Of a stretch of DNA of 51,685 nt, positions 1 to 8,120 are shown in pieces. The DNA comes from Elusimicrobiota bacterium (GTDB taxonomy: Bacteria; Elusimicrobiota; Elusimicrobia; UBA1565). The stretch is taken from assembly GCA_002401485.1 (NCBI GenBank), contig NVTF01000061.1, positions 1 through 51,685 on the forward strand, read 5' to 3'. The notes under the pieces are model-generated. The model searched no databases. It worked only from the letters and a program-made list of their open reading frames with translations, and was not told the origin of the DNA. The stretch's first letter is position 1. Each line of letters starts with the position of its first letter. The position numbers and the translations under genes are program-made.

Positions 1-2
1 GT

Positions 3-1418
3 TCAGCCACCTATCACGGTGATCAGTGGGTCACGCTCGAGCTTGAGGTGCGCGGCGCGGTCACGGACTCTCACCGCGAGCCGGAAGGACCGCCCGTCCA
101 TCACGAGGGTTCCCATCTCGAACAGGGCCCGCTGGTTGATGTCGTAGAGGTCCGGGAAGCTCACGAAATTGTTGACCACAGACAATAGGTAGGCCTGGTA
201 CAGGATGAGCTTCTCCACTAGCAAAGTGTCGTCCATGGCGGACGCCGTGGCTCGGCCCGACGCGATCAGAGCACGGACTCCGCCAGCATAGGCGCCGTTG
301 GAGTAGGCGCTCAGCTTCTCCATCCCCAGTCCCGCGATCGGGCTTGACGTCTTTTTGCCGGCCCAGGCCTCGTGCTTGGAAAAGAAATCCTTTACGACCC
401 CCCAGTCGTTTTCAGAGAGAGTTTCGATCTGGCGTTCCAACGCGGGTTCGAGAACCTCCTTGCGCAGGCGCAGCAGCGCGGACTCAAAACGGGGATTGAG
501 GGCGCCCGTGAAGTGGAGGGTTCTGTCGGGTATCGGCTCAGACACCGGGGACTTTTGCAGCAGATCCTCGATTACCGAACTCTCCGTGAGGTCGAGCTTC
601 TCAGAATCCCGTAGGGGACCGAAGTTCCCAGCCAAGCGTGCGTCGAGCGCCAAGATCCGGCACTGGGCAAAGTATTGGTCCAGTTTCCCGCGTACCGATG
701 CCAGCAAAGAATAGGCCGTCGGCGTATCTGGTCCGAGCGGCATGATCTCTGTACGCTTCTTCCCATTGGTCAGATTCCCCTCGGCGTACCAGATCCGGTA
801 GGCCTCTGCCTCGGCCAGGAACTTGTCCAGCTGTTCCTTACCCACGCCCTGCTTGCCGTCTGGATGCGGGGACCCGCCCACCGTCGCTAGGATGTCGGCC
901 AAGAAGGCCTTGATCCCGTCGTCCTTGGACGCCTCTGCCAGAACGACCCCGTTGGCGCTAACGGGCGATTTCTCCATTTCTGATTTGATGCTGCGGACTT
1001 GTTCGAGGGATATCTCCTCCTCCCCCTTGCGCCCGATGCGTGCCAGCATACCCACAGCCGCGTCCCGGATCCGGCGCCCTTCCTCGGAGCTCACATCGAT
1101 GTCCGTCAGACGCAGGACGGGGCTAGCCGAGAGCGCGCCGGCGGAGTCGCGCAGCAGCGAGAGGAGCCACTCAACCGCCCGCTTGATATCGGCGCAGAGG
1201 AGGCGGCCATCGTCGTCGGCGTCGAGGAGATCGAGGAAGGGTCGGTCGCAGCCGATTCCCTCAGTCGGCGCTCCGGTGGCCATCCAAAGCTCCTCCTCAA
1301 GCGCAAGCATGGAGCGCAGGTCTTCGGCCGACTCGATGACAAGATGCGTCGTCCGACCGTAGCGCCGGAATCTCATGGACGGAGATTGCGCAATTGCTGT
1401 CCGTTGGCTCTTTTCCAT
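3..1418 (-). CDS. EF-hand-containing hypothetical protein
   Basis: This is a complete 471-residue protein whose stop codon lies at the very edge of the window. It has no signal peptide or membrane segment, so it is probably cytoplasmic. Residues 66-77 (DADDDGRLLCAD) form a canonical 12-residue EF-hand loop, with Asp at positions 1, 3, 5 and 12 and Gly at position 6. A second, weaker EF-like segment lies near residues 180-205 (PHPDGKQGVGKEQLDKF). The rest is helical and charged and I recognise no enzyme domain. A calcium-binding or structural role is an inference from the loop alone. It is followed on the same strand by nothing visible and preceded by a 130-base gap, so it is probably its own transcript. 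Confidence 0.75.
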   Translation of the reverse strand: MEKSQRTAIAQSPSMRFRRYGRTTHLVIESAEDLRSMLALEEELWMATGAPTEGIGCDRPFLDLLDADDDGRLLCADIKRAVEWLLSLLRDSAGALSASPVLRLTDIDVSSEEGRRIRDAAVGMLARIGRKGEEEISLEQVRSIKSEMEKSPVSANGVVLAEASKDDGIKAFLADILATVGGSPHPDGKQGVGKEQLDKFLAEAEAYRIWYAEGNLTNGKKRTEIMPLGPDTPTAYSLLASVRGKLDQYFAQCRILALDARLAGNFGPLRDSEKLDLTESSVIEDLLQKSPVSEPIPDRTLHFTGALNPRFESALLRLRKEVLEPALERQIETLSENDWGVVKDFFSKHEAWAGKKTSSPIAGLGMEKLSAYSNGAYAGGVRALIASGRATASAMDDTLLVEKLILYQAYLLSVVNNFVSFPDLYDINQRALFEMGTLVMDGRSFRLAVRVRDRAAHLKLERDPLITVIGG

Positions 1419-1548
1419 GATAGATTCAGGGGGAAGGGATCAGTGACATGGTTGAGTAGAGCGAATATACTACCTCGTCATATTACCAAATCATCCGGTG
1501 AAGCATTAAGGTGCGGATCCTGGTTGGCCGGCGTCGCCAACGGGCCGG

Positions 1549-2208
1549 TTACTCTTTGATGATCAACTGATCCTTCAGTTCATTCATATCATCAGCCTGG
1601 ATGGGGAACTCGGGCGCCAGGATTTCGCCGCATTGGGCGATCGCTTCACTGAATGCCAAGCCCATGTTTCCTTGTTTGATCCCGTCGACCAAAAGATCGC
1701 AGACCTCCTGCCAGGCCTCTTTGGGGACCTTGTCGCTGATGGCTTTATCGGCCAACACCACGGCGCGGCGCTCCATCAGGGACGCAAATAAAAGGATACC
1801 GGTCGAGCCCTTTGTGTTCTTGATGTTCGATTCATAGAACTCGAGCTGCGCGCGCATGTCGACTTGATCCTCTTGATCCAAACGACTGGTCAAGATTCGC
1901 TGTACACAGGCCAGCCGAGAAAAAAACGCGGAAATAGCCGCTAAAAACGCGATATCGCCCAAGTACCAGGCCCAATGTTCCCCCAAATAGGAGGCTTGCC
2001 AGCCGGGGCCGTCCAATGCGAAAAACAAGGCGATCAGCAGGCTCAGGACGATGATGGGGACATGGCCGACGGTAGAGGAGCGCCGAACGATCATGGGGAC
2101 GATCTCGCCGGAGGTCTTTGATTCCGCTTTTTTGATCGCCTCCAGGATGAGCTCTACCCGCTCGGTTTTGAGATAGGCCTTAGCCCAGTCGGGAATATCC
2201 GTTACCAT
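1549..2208 (-). CDS. TPM-domain membrane protein
   Basis: The 219-residue protein matches the second TPM (TLP18.3/Psb32/MOLO-1) protein often found behind LemA and YgcG-type genes. The TPM fold surrounds two hydrophobic segments, at about residues 49-67 and 83-100. The family motifs TSGEIVPMIV near the N-terminus and STGILLFASLMERRAVVLAD in the second half are visible. No signal peptide is seen. The start overlaps the end of the upstream TPM gene by 7 bases, and a run of six G just before the ATG can act as ribosome binding site. The biochemical function of this family is poorly defined; a membrane-protein quality or envelope role is generally assumed. Confidence 0.85.
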   Translation of the reverse strand: MVTDIPDWAKAYLKTERVELILEAIKKAESKTSGEIVPMIVRRSSTVGHVPIIVLSLLIALFFALDGPGWQASYLGEHWAWYLGDIAFLAAISAFFSRLACVQRILTSRLDQEDQVDMRAQLEFYESNIKNTKGSTGILLFASLMERRAVVLADKAISDKVPKEAWQEVCDLLVDGIKQGNMGLAFSEAIAQCGEILAPEFPIQADDMNELKDQLIIKE

Positions 2209-2993
2209 CCCCCCGAGGCGCCGCCGCCGCTAAAGCCGCCGCCTCCACCGAAGCCGCCGCCTCCACCCAAGCCGCCGCCTCCACCGAAGCCGCCGCCGCC
2301 GTAACGCCGGCCGCCCATGCCGCCAAGAAGGAGTCCGGTCATCAGCATTCCCGCGCCGCCGCCGCGTCTGCGTCCGCCGAAAAGCAGCATTAGCATAAAA
2401 AGCAGAGGGATAAGGCCGCCGAAGCTCCGGCGGCGGCGGGGAGCTCTCCGCCAGCGCTGGCTTCCCCCGCCGAAGATTTGTGAGAGGTTTAGATTAGGAT
2501 TGGTGCGTTGCGCGATCTGAACAACACCGAGCAATATCCCTTGTTCCGTATTCCCTGAGCGCAATAGCGGAACGATCGTCTCCGCCACGATCCGTTTGGC
2601 ATGTGCGTCGGGAAGATCGCCCTCCAGCCCTTGGCCTACTTCGATCCTGACCTTGCGCTCTTTTTTGGAAACGAGTAGGAGGACGCCGTTGTCTTTGGCT
2701 TCGCTTCCCAGCTTCCACTTGTCAGCCACTTGGATAGAGGCCTGTTCAATCGTCAAGCCGCCGAGGTCACGCACGGTAAGGATCGCGATCTCGATGCCGC
2801 CTCCTTGACGCTTAAACTCGATGAGGGCAGAGGTGATCTGACGGTTTGCCGCTGAGGATAGGAAGCCGCCCTGATCCACCACCGGGCCACTTAAACGCGG
2901 CACCACGAATCCTTCGGCGGCGAAAACGATGGTCAGAGGACAGAAAAAACCTGCGAGAAGAGCTAGATGTATCGAGGCCTTCCTTAAATACAC
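2202..2993 (-). CDS. YgcG-type TPM-domain protein with Gly-rich tail
   Basis: This is a secreted or membrane-anchored TPM protein of about 263 residues. It has a hydrophobic signal segment, a TPM domain (GGFLSSAANRQITSAL, GGIEIAILTVRDLGG, DNGVLLLVSKKERKVRIEVG), a short membrane segment and a long glycine-rich tail ending in SGGGASGGW, the usual YgcG layout. I choose the GTG at 2993 because its G is also the last base of the lemA stop codon (TAGTG), which puts the signal peptide at the N-terminus. A longer version from an ATG at 3053 would add about 20 polar residues in front of it. LemA, YgcG and the second TPM gene form one coupled operon. The molecular role of the family is unclear. Confidence 0.85.
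   Translation of the reverse strand: MYLRKASIHLALLAGFFCPLTIVFAAEGFVVPRLSGPVVDQGGFLSSAANRQITSALIEFKRQGGGIEIAILTVRDLGGLTIEQASIQVADKWKLGSEAKDNGVLLLVSKKERKVRIEVGQGLEGDLPDAHAKRIVAETIVPLLRSGNTEQGILLGVVQIAQRTNPNLNLSQIFGGGSQRWRRAPRRRRSFGGLIPLLFMLMLLFGGRRRGGGAGMLMTGLLLGGMGGRRYGGGGFGGGGGLGGGGGFGGGGGFSGGGASGGW
2233..2286 (-). repeat. 18-bp tandem repeat encoding GFGGGG units
   Basis: Three consecutive 18-base units (plus strand AAGCCGCCGCCTCCACCG, with one substitution in the middle copy) encode the glycine-rich tail of the YgcG-type protein. Such coding microsatellites can gain or lose whole units without a frameshift. Confidence 0.8.
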
Positions 2994-3595
2994 TAAAATT
3001 TTACTGTGGGCGCAGCTTCGATCTTTTTCGCCTCGACCGCATCTACGCTCCACTGCGGCATTTTCTCAAAATGGTAGAAAAGTCCGTTCGCCCAGCTCTC
3101 GGGCGGGACTATCACTAAGTTGTTGAACTTGTTGATGGCTTGAATGTGGCGGTTGCGGGCGATGGTGATCCGGTTCTCCGTCCCCTCCAACTGGGCCTGG
3201 AGTTCCCGGAAGTTCCGATCCGCCTTCAGATCCGGATATTTTTCTACAACCATCATCAGTCTGCCCAGGGCTTGGGTCAGCCCTCCTTGCGCGGCCTGAA
3301 ACTTCTGGATCTGCTCAGGGCTTAGGTTGCTCGCGTCGATCTTGGCGCTTGTCGCCTTCGCCCGCGCCTCCACCACCGCCTGCAGGGTTGACTTCTCGTG
3401 CTTGGCATATCCCTTCACGGTGTTGACTAAATTGGGGATCAAGTCCGCGCGGCGTTTGTATTGGTTGGTGATCTCCGCTAGTGTGGCTTCTGTGAGGTTC
3501 TTGCCTTGGGGCAGGGAGCGAATTCCGCATCCCGCCGAAGCCGTGACGAGAGTCAAGAATACTATTCTGATGCCGTTGTTTCGTATGGAGCGCAT
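2993..3595 (-). CDS. lemA: LemA family lipoprotein-like protein
   Basis: The protein is 200 residues, typical for LemA. It starts with a signal segment ending in a lipobox-like TASAGC, so it may be lipid-anchored. The family signature YKRRADLIPNLVNTVKGYAKHE follows, then the long helical body and the usual end FNNLVIVPPESWANGLFYHF. The start at 3595 is preferred because AAGGAAGGG lies 8 bases before it and the signal peptide then begins at residue 1; an upstream in-frame ATG at 3739 would add 48 residues unlike the family. It heads the LemA-TPM-TPM operon. LemA function is not well established; the conserved neighbourhood suggests envelope homeostasis. Confidence 0.92.
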   Translation of the reverse strand: MRSIRNNGIRIVFLTLVTASAGCGIRSLPQGKNLTEATLAEITNQYKRRADLIPNLVNTVKGYAKHEKSTLQAVVEARAKATSAKIDASNLSPEQIQKFQAAQGGLTQALGRLMMVVEKYPDLKADRNFRELQAQLEGTENRITIARNRHIQAINKFNNLVIVPPESWANGLFYHFEKMPQWSVDAVEAKKIEAAPTVKF

Positions 3596-3797
3596 GGCGC
3601 ATACCCTTCCTTTTTCGTGTTGAGAATTATCCGTCTCTTTTGATCTTCGACCGAACTTTTCGCACGGTATTAGAGACAGTGCATATCGTAACAAAACCTG
3701 CTTAGCCTGACACGAATAATCTCCCGAAGGATCAGGCAATGCGAATCATGGCGAGAAACGGGCTGATCCTATTTTACGTGGGAACCAACCCCGACGA

Positions 3798-3953
3798 CTG
3801 CTGGACGCGCTCCATTTCTCTGACGCGATCGACGGCCAGTTGGGATCTGGAACCCGGGAAATGATCGCTAATTTCCAAGCGGCCAAGGGATTGAAAAAGA
3901 CTCGCACGATTAACCCCGAAACGTGGACGGAACTTCGCAAACTTTCTCAGTAG
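3798..3953 (+). pseudogene. Remnant of a peptidoglycan-binding domain 1
   Basis: One plus-strand frame reads about 50 residues with the pattern of a PG_binding_1 domain: DGQLGSGTREMIANFQAAKG, then TINPETWTELRKLSQ and a TAG stop. The spacing of FQ, GL and TW fits that fold. The frame is open for only about 27 codons further upstream, with no ATG or ribosome binding site, and no partner catalytic domain is present. I read it as the tail of a decayed hydrolase or L,D-transpeptidase gene. With the tRNA-like fragment at 4008 it fills most of the 475-base stretch between lemA and the next gene. Confidence 0.5.
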
Positions 3954-4007
3954 GGACGTAACTCGATAAAATACATCTGAATATACGGGACTCGTCCTGG
4001 GACTCGC

Positions 4008-4030
4008 CTACCAGGCTGCTCTACCCCGCA
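4008..4030 (-). other. Partial initiator tRNA-like sequence, copy 1
   Basis: On the minus strand these 23 bases (TGCGGGGTAGAGCAGCCTGGTAG) match the acceptor-strand and D-arm start of bacterial tRNA-fMet almost base for base. The match stops there: the anticodon arm and 3' half are absent, so no functional tRNA is encoded. A 20-base core is repeated exactly at 4756-4775. Confidence 0.55.
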
Positions 4031-4070
4031 CTCCTTAGCAGCAAAAACGCGGGATTGGTCTAATACATGG

Positions 4071-4697
4071 CTACAACGTTCCCGGGAGAACCAAGGACAG
4101 TTTCGCAAGATCGGAAATATCGGCGATATTAATGTTTTTCGGCCGATAGGATAGCGCCTTCTTGTCGAGAATCTCCAGATGCAAATCGGCAAATCCTCCG
4201 AGTAACTCCAGAAAAGCATTCGTCGCTGACGATTTTAATAGAGCGTGATCTTTCGAGAGCACATAATTGCGCGAACAAAACTCAGGATGTTCGGGGAAAT
4301 CGACTTCTGTGGGAGAGAAGAACTCGCTAATTTTATCGCCGAGCGATTCCGGCCGGATCAAGACGTGCCCCAAATCGATGAATAAATCGAAAATGACAAC
4401 CGCGAACGTATTGTCTATTGAATTGCGATGGACCTGCCCCTCAGCACCCGTCGAAACCTGCTCATAACGATTACAAACGGCGAGCATGAACGCACTGCGG
4501 CCTTCATAGGTGAGGCGGAAGCCGTCGCAGAAAATCGTTTCCTCGCCTTGCCCGAGGATCGAGAACTTAGAGATTTCGTCGATATAGGAGGTAACCTCCC
4601 GTTGCTCAAGGTCGGTTACATGATATTCCTGACAAAGCCGGGTGCGCGCTTTCGTGAACGTTTCTTTATCTTTGTCGGAGAGATGGAGACGGAACAT
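4071..4697 (-). CDS. Hypothetical protein between tRNA-like fragments
   Basis: I do not recognise this 208-residue protein. It is soluble-looking and acidic, without signal peptide or clear membrane helix. A central segment (FDLFIDLGHVLIRPESLGDK) and the run FPEHPEFCSRNYVLSKDHAL are its most distinctive parts; the latter resembles a pattern I have seen in uncharacterised proteins, but I cannot name a family. Single gene, flanked on both sides by partial initiator-tRNA sequences in the same orientation, which suggests it arrived as a small inserted cassette. Composition is a little more AT-rich than its neighbours, which would fit transfer. Confidence 0.6.
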   Translation of the reverse strand: MFRLHLSDKDKETFTKARTRLCQEYHVTDLEQREVTSYIDEISKFSILGQGEETIFCDGFRLTYEGRSAFMLAVCNRYEQVSTGAEGQVHRNSIDNTFAVVIFDLFIDLGHVLIRPESLGDKISEFFSPTEVDFPEHPEFCSRNYVLSKDHALLKSSATNAFLELLGGFADLHLEILDKKALSYRPKNINIADISDLAKLSLVLPGTL

Positions 4698-4734
4698 TGA
4701 TGAGAATATAGCAAACGTCCAGTGATATGCGCTG

Positions 4735-4775
4735 TTATGAGCCTTGCGGGCTTCTAGGCTGCTCTACCCCGCACT
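4735..4775 (-). other. Partial initiator tRNA-like sequence, copy 2
   Basis: On the minus strand this reads like the 5' half of tRNA-fMet through the anticodon: the acceptor/D-arm start is intact, and GGCTCATAA lies where the CAT anticodon loop is expected, with the spacing of a real tRNA. The 3' half is not recognisable, so it is a pseudo-tRNA. It shares the exact 20-base core with copy 1 at 4013-4032. Confidence 0.5.
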
Positions 4776-4862
4776 TTGGGAGAAACATTGAACTGAATAA
4801 AATTTGCCAGCATGTATACTCTATTTAGTTCGTCCATTACGCAAATTATCAAGAGAGAGCAT

Positions 4863-5366
4863 ATGACAACGGAGTGCCGGAAGAAACGAAATCTTTATAT
4901 TATCGGCGGTCTTATTTTTTCGGCGGTCCTCGCCCTGGTCGGGCATTCTCTGTTCTTCGATCGTCTCCTTCCGGTGACGGGTGTGACGCATCTTGATTTT
5001 GGAACGTTCTCCTTAAATTCCAACCCGAATCAATTTCTCGTCTGTAGTCCGAATCTCTGTACTGAGACTCCGCATATGACAAGCCCCGTGTATTCCTTCC
5101 CGGCAGAGACCTTGGCAGCGGATTGGGATGATATGATCAACCGGCAGTCGAATATCGAACTCTTGTTTGAGGACCAACCCCTTAATCAGCGCGATTACGT
5201 TCAGCGTACTCCGTTGATGCGGTTTCCAGACATAATTACGGTTCGTTTTTACCGGCTCCCAAACGGGATGTCGACGCTCGCAATCTACAGCCGGGCCATT
5301 TATGGGAAATCCGATTTTGGCGTGAATAAGGCGCGCATCGAGTCCTGGCTGCGCGAGATTCCGTAA
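4863..5366 (+). CDS. DUF1499 family membrane-anchored protein
   Basis: This is a 167-residue protein when read from the ATG at 4863, which has a purine-rich GAGAGAG just upstream; an earlier ATG at 4812 would add 17 residues. It has one N-terminal hydrophobic segment (YIIGGLIFSAVLALVGHSLF) and then the DUF1499 pattern: NPNQFLVC, a YSFPAETL strand with a following Trp, and the C-terminal SRAIYGKSDFGVNKARIESW, which is the family's hallmark. The role of DUF1499 proteins is unknown. It probably sits in the membrane facing the periplasm. It may be monocistronic or share a transcript with the TerB-like gene 111 bases downstream. Confidence 0.8.
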   Translation: MTTECRKKRNLYIIGGLIFSAVLALVGHSLFFDRLLPVTGVTHLDFGTFSLNSNPNQFLVCSPNLCTETPHMTSPVYSFPAETLAADWDDMINRQSNIELLFEDQPLNQRDYVQRTPLMRFPDIITVRFYRLPNGMSTLAIYSRAIYGKSDFGVNKARIESWLREIP

Positions 5367-5477
5367 TAAGCGACCTAAAGGGTAAGGTCGATTCAGCTTC
5401 TTTGTAACATACAGGTACAGTGACCGGTAGGAAGCATCCTGCAGTGATTGCCAGAAGACAGTTCAAGGAGAAAATGT

Positions 5478-5972
5478 ATGGCGGGCTTTTTAGATAAATT
5501 TCGAAAGACAGTCGTCGCGTCGGTGTGGAAGGAGGAATCCGACCAGCAAAAGCCGGTGGATATCGATGACAAAATCGCTTTGGGCGTCCTCCTATGGATC
5601 GTCGCGGAAGCCGACAGCCAATTTCTCCCCGAAGAAGAAGAGCAGATCAAGCAAATCCTGCATTCCTTCAGCCATATCTCCAAGACGGAAATCCCGCTGG
5701 TCTTAGCCGCGGTATCGCAGGCGGCGAAGGAACGCGTTGATATGCATGCATTCACGCGCGAGTTGAAAGCGAATCTTCCGTACGACGCCCGCAAGACGAT
5801 CATTGAGGAGCTGTTTCGGGTCGCGTGCGCGGATAAAAATTTGGACGCGCTCGAGATGGAGACGATACGAAAGATCGCCGACTTATTTTTTGTTTCTCAC
5901 AAGGACCTTATCGCCGCCAAACTCAAGGTCAAAGAAGAATTCGGACTCAGAATCGCCGCCGGCGGTAAATGA
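5478..5972 (+). CDS. TerB-like (tellurite-resistance/DjlA N-terminal fold) protein
   Basis: The 164-residue all-helical protein matches the TerB family. Its core runs from about residue 28: DDKIALGVLLWIVAEADSQF, then EEEEQIKQIL, and later the second repeat IIEELFRVACADKNLDALEM with EMETIRKIADLF. Acidic residues in the AEADSQF and ACADKNLD turns are the usual TerB metal-site positions. The start at 5478 follows AAGGAG at a good distance; an upstream in-frame ATG at 5448 has no such site. TerB-fold proteins are linked to stress and membrane-associated processes, and resistance to tellurite need not apply here. Confidence 0.8.
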   Translation: MAGFLDKFRKTVVASVWKEESDQQKPVDIDDKIALGVLLWIVAEADSQFLPEEEEQIKQILHSFSHISKTEIPLVLAAVSQAAKERVDMHAFTRELKANLPYDARKTIIEELFRVACADKNLDALEMETIRKIADLFFVSHKDLIAAKLKVKEEFGLRIAAGGK

Positions 5973-6004
5973 ATTTCGCTGAATTCAAACTCCGCTCCCG
6001 TGTG

Positions 6005-6032
6005 TTGTATTTGTGCTGAAAAATGCTAGACT
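6005..6032 (+). promoter_or_regulatory. Candidate sigma-70-like promoter for the headgroup operon
   Basis: TTGTAT and TAGACT are separated by 16 bases, and TGC directly before the -10 makes it an extended -10. It would give a leader of about 210 bases before the TTG start at 6253. The leader contains a small inverted repeat (AACGAG at 6181 with CTCGTT at 6219, enclosing GACC/GGTC), but I recognise no riboswitch class. The match is by eye only. Confidence 0.35.
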
Positions 6033-6252
6033 ATCGTGTTGGAAGGCGCTTAATTCAGGTTTTGAAATTGAGCCTTTGATGTCCTGCAATTCCCTCGCCT
6101 CGGCCAGAAGACGCCCGACCTTCTAAGAAGGATCTTCCGACCAAAACTTTTCACGTGCGCTTAGACCGCGCCTTGATTGCAACGAGAATCATTGGATATC
6201 GGAGACCATGGTGGGGTCCTCGTTCTAATGATTTAGGCATGGAGGTCATCAC

Positions 6253-7368
6253 TTGCCGTTCAACAGAAAGCCGAATAAGGTCTTTACGCCGGGACCGACT
6301 CCGATACACCCAGCCATCCTGGCGTTAGGCGCGACTCAACCCCCTTACAGCCGGACCCAAGCATTCTCCAAGCTCACATTTGAGATTATTGCCGGGCTCA
6401 AGAATGTTTTTCAAACCTCCGATGATGTGGTCCTGCTAACTGCATCCGGAACGGCAGCCATGGAGGCTTCCGTCATGGGGTTTCTCAAGCCCGATGACAA
6501 GGCGCTGATCGTTAATGGCGGCACATTCGGTCAGCGTTGGGTCGATCTGTGCCAAAGGCATTCGGTCCCTTTTAAAGAGTTAAAACTTGATGCCGGTAAG
6601 ACCCCTTCACCTGAAGCGATCGAAAAATCTCTTCGCGATTTCTCCTGCAACGTTCTTTTAATTAACGCCCACGAAACCTCCACCGGCGTACTTTACGATG
6701 TAGCCAAGATCGGCCAGGTTGCCCGGCGACTTGGAGTCTTTTTCGTGGTCGATGCCATCAGCAGCATATGCGCTGATCCCTTTTTAATGGATGAATGGTC
6801 CGTGGATGTCGCGATCTTGAGCTCTCAAAAGGCCTTGGCCCTCCCGCCAGGATTGTCGTTCATCGCCCTAAACGGGAAGGCTAAAACCCGGCTCTTAGCC
6901 GACCCCGCGAAGACCCTTTATTTCGATCTCTTGGACTATCTGGAAAATCAAAAGCGCGGGCAGGTTCCTTACACTCCGGCCACCGGAGTATTCGTGATGC
7001 TTCACCAGCGTCTGAAGGATATCGCCTCCGTCGGATTGGAGGCGACCCTTTTGCAGCATGAAACGTTGGCGAGATACTTTAGATCGAAACTGACGAAATT
7101 TCCCTTTACGATTCTTCCAGAGCGCTCATCAAGCGCGATGACGGCGCTTCTCTGTGACGAGGCGTTGGACGCGTCCCGACTGGTCGCTTCCCTGGAAAAA
7201 GAACACGGGGTCTTTGTAGCCCCTAGCGGTGGAGAATTAAAAACCAAGGTGTTTCGAGTGAGCCATATGGGTGATCAGACCCAGCAGGATATCGACTTTC
7301 TGATTGAAGCATTAAGGACGGTTCTCTTGAAGTTTGAATATATTAATATGCGAGAGGTAGCAGCATGA
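6253..7368 (+). CDS. Class V aminotransferase (AGXT/PhnW-like)
   Basis: This is a 371-residue PLP-dependent transaminase of the alanine-glyoxylate / 2-aminoethylphosphonate-pyruvate type. The N-terminal FTPGPTPIHP is the family's entry motif, TASGTAAMEA binds the cofactor phosphate, VVDAISSI carries the PLP-pairing Asp, and SSQKAL holds the Schiff-base Lys193. It starts with TTG; a strong GGAGG seven bases upstream supports that choice. Its stop overlaps the start of the next gene (ATGA). Because the next genes activate and transfer a phosphorylated alcohol, a role in making an amino-phosphonate or amino-alcohol headgroup, as PhnW does for phosphonoacetaldehyde, is likely but inferred. Ordinary serine- or alanine-glyoxylate transamination is the alternative. 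Confidence 0.88.
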   Translation: MPFNRKPNKVFTPGPTPIHPAILALGATQPPYSRTQAFSKLTFEIIAGLKNVFQTSDDVVLLTASGTAAMEASVMGFLKPDDKALIVNGGTFGQRWVDLCQRHSVPFKELKLDAGKTPSPEAIEKSLRDFSCNVLLINAHETSTGVLYDVAKIGQVARRLGVFFVVDAISSICADPFLMDEWSVDVAILSSQKALALPPGLSFIALNGKAKTRLLADPAKTLYFDLLDYLENQKRGQVPYTPATGVFVMLHQRLKDIASVGLEATLLQHETLARYFRSKLTKFPFTILPERSSSAMTALLCDEALDASRLVASLEKEHGVFVAPSGGELKTKVFRVSHMGDQTQQDIDFLIEALRTVLLKFEYINMREVAA

Positions 7369-8120
7369 AGGCAATCATCATGGCGGCGGGCGTCGGTTCG
7401 AGGTTATCCGAAATATCGAGCGGGAAACCTAAATGCCTCATCAAGGCTGCTGGCGAAACTCTTATTAAGCGTATCGTGAGGGTTTGCAGTAGCCGGGGAA
7501 TAGACGATGTCACGGTCATCACCGGATATGAAAAAGATCTGATACACGAAGAGCTGGGGCAAGCGGTGGAATTCGCCTACAATCCTTTTTATCCCGTCAC
7601 CAACAGCATTTCCTCTCTATGGCTTACGCGAGAAAAGCTCAAGGGAGATGTTATCTTAATGAACGCCGATTTATTTTTCGAGCCAAGTCTTCTTGACGCG
7701 CTTCTTCGCCAGCGGAAATCTGTCGTCATGCTCTCTGACAGCACTCGAATTAAGACCGCGGATTACCGGTTTTGTTTTAAGGGGGATCAGATCACCCATT
7801 ATGGAAAACATCTATCCAACAGCCAGACCGACGGGGAATACGTCGGTATGGCGCGGATTGATTCGTCTTTTACGGAACGTTTTCTGACCCGACTAGAAAA
7901 TATGATCGAACAAGGCCGGACCAACTCGTGGTGGGAAGAGGTGCTCTATTCCTTCATCCCGCAAGGAGTACCGATATACCATCACGATGTGGCTGGGACA
8001 TTTTGGACGGAGATCGACGATCCCAAGGATTACGACCGGTTGCAGGCATGGTTGCGCGGTAGAACTTCCTCCATCACGTCAAGCGCTATCGGGACTTCCC
8101 CAATGCCCGCCATACGATAA
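7365..8120 (+). CDS. LicC/PntC-like CTP-dependent nucleotidyltransferase
   Basis: The 251-residue protein has the nucleotidyltransferase fold: AAGVGSRLSE near the start is the glycine-rich NTP loop, GKPKCLIKAAGETLI follows, and MNADLFF is the metal-binding segment. The block NPFYPVTNSISSLW and the C-terminal WWEEVLY and FWTEIDDPKDY are typical of phosphocholine cytidylyltransferase (LicC) and the phosphonate-specific PntC group. It should couple CTP to phosphocholine, 2-aminoethylphosphonate or a similar small phospho compound, releasing pyrophosphate. It overlaps the aminotransferase by four bases and shares one base with the next gene (TAATG), so the products are probably made together. The exact substrate cannot be read from the sequence. 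Confidence 0.85.
   Translation: MKAIIMAAGVGSRLSEISSGKPKCLIKAAGETLIKRIVRVCSSRGIDDVTVITGYEKDLIHEELGQAVEFAYNPFYPVTNSISSLWLTREKLKGDVILMNADLFFEPSLLDALLRQRKSVVMLSDSTRIKTADYRFCFKGDQITHYGKHLSNSQTDGEYVGMARIDSSFTERFLTRLENMIEQGRTNSWWEEVLYSFIPQGVPIYHHDVAGTFWTEIDDPKDYDRLQAWLRGRTSSITSSAIGTSPMPAIR

Noticed and set aside
1530-1555. GC-rich inverted repeat after the TPM gene as terminator
   Set aside because: The arms pair poorly and no T-run follows on the minus strand.
2233-2286. Short regular repeats as a CRISPR array
   Set aside because: Units are adjacent without spacers and code for the Gly-rich tail of the TPM protein.
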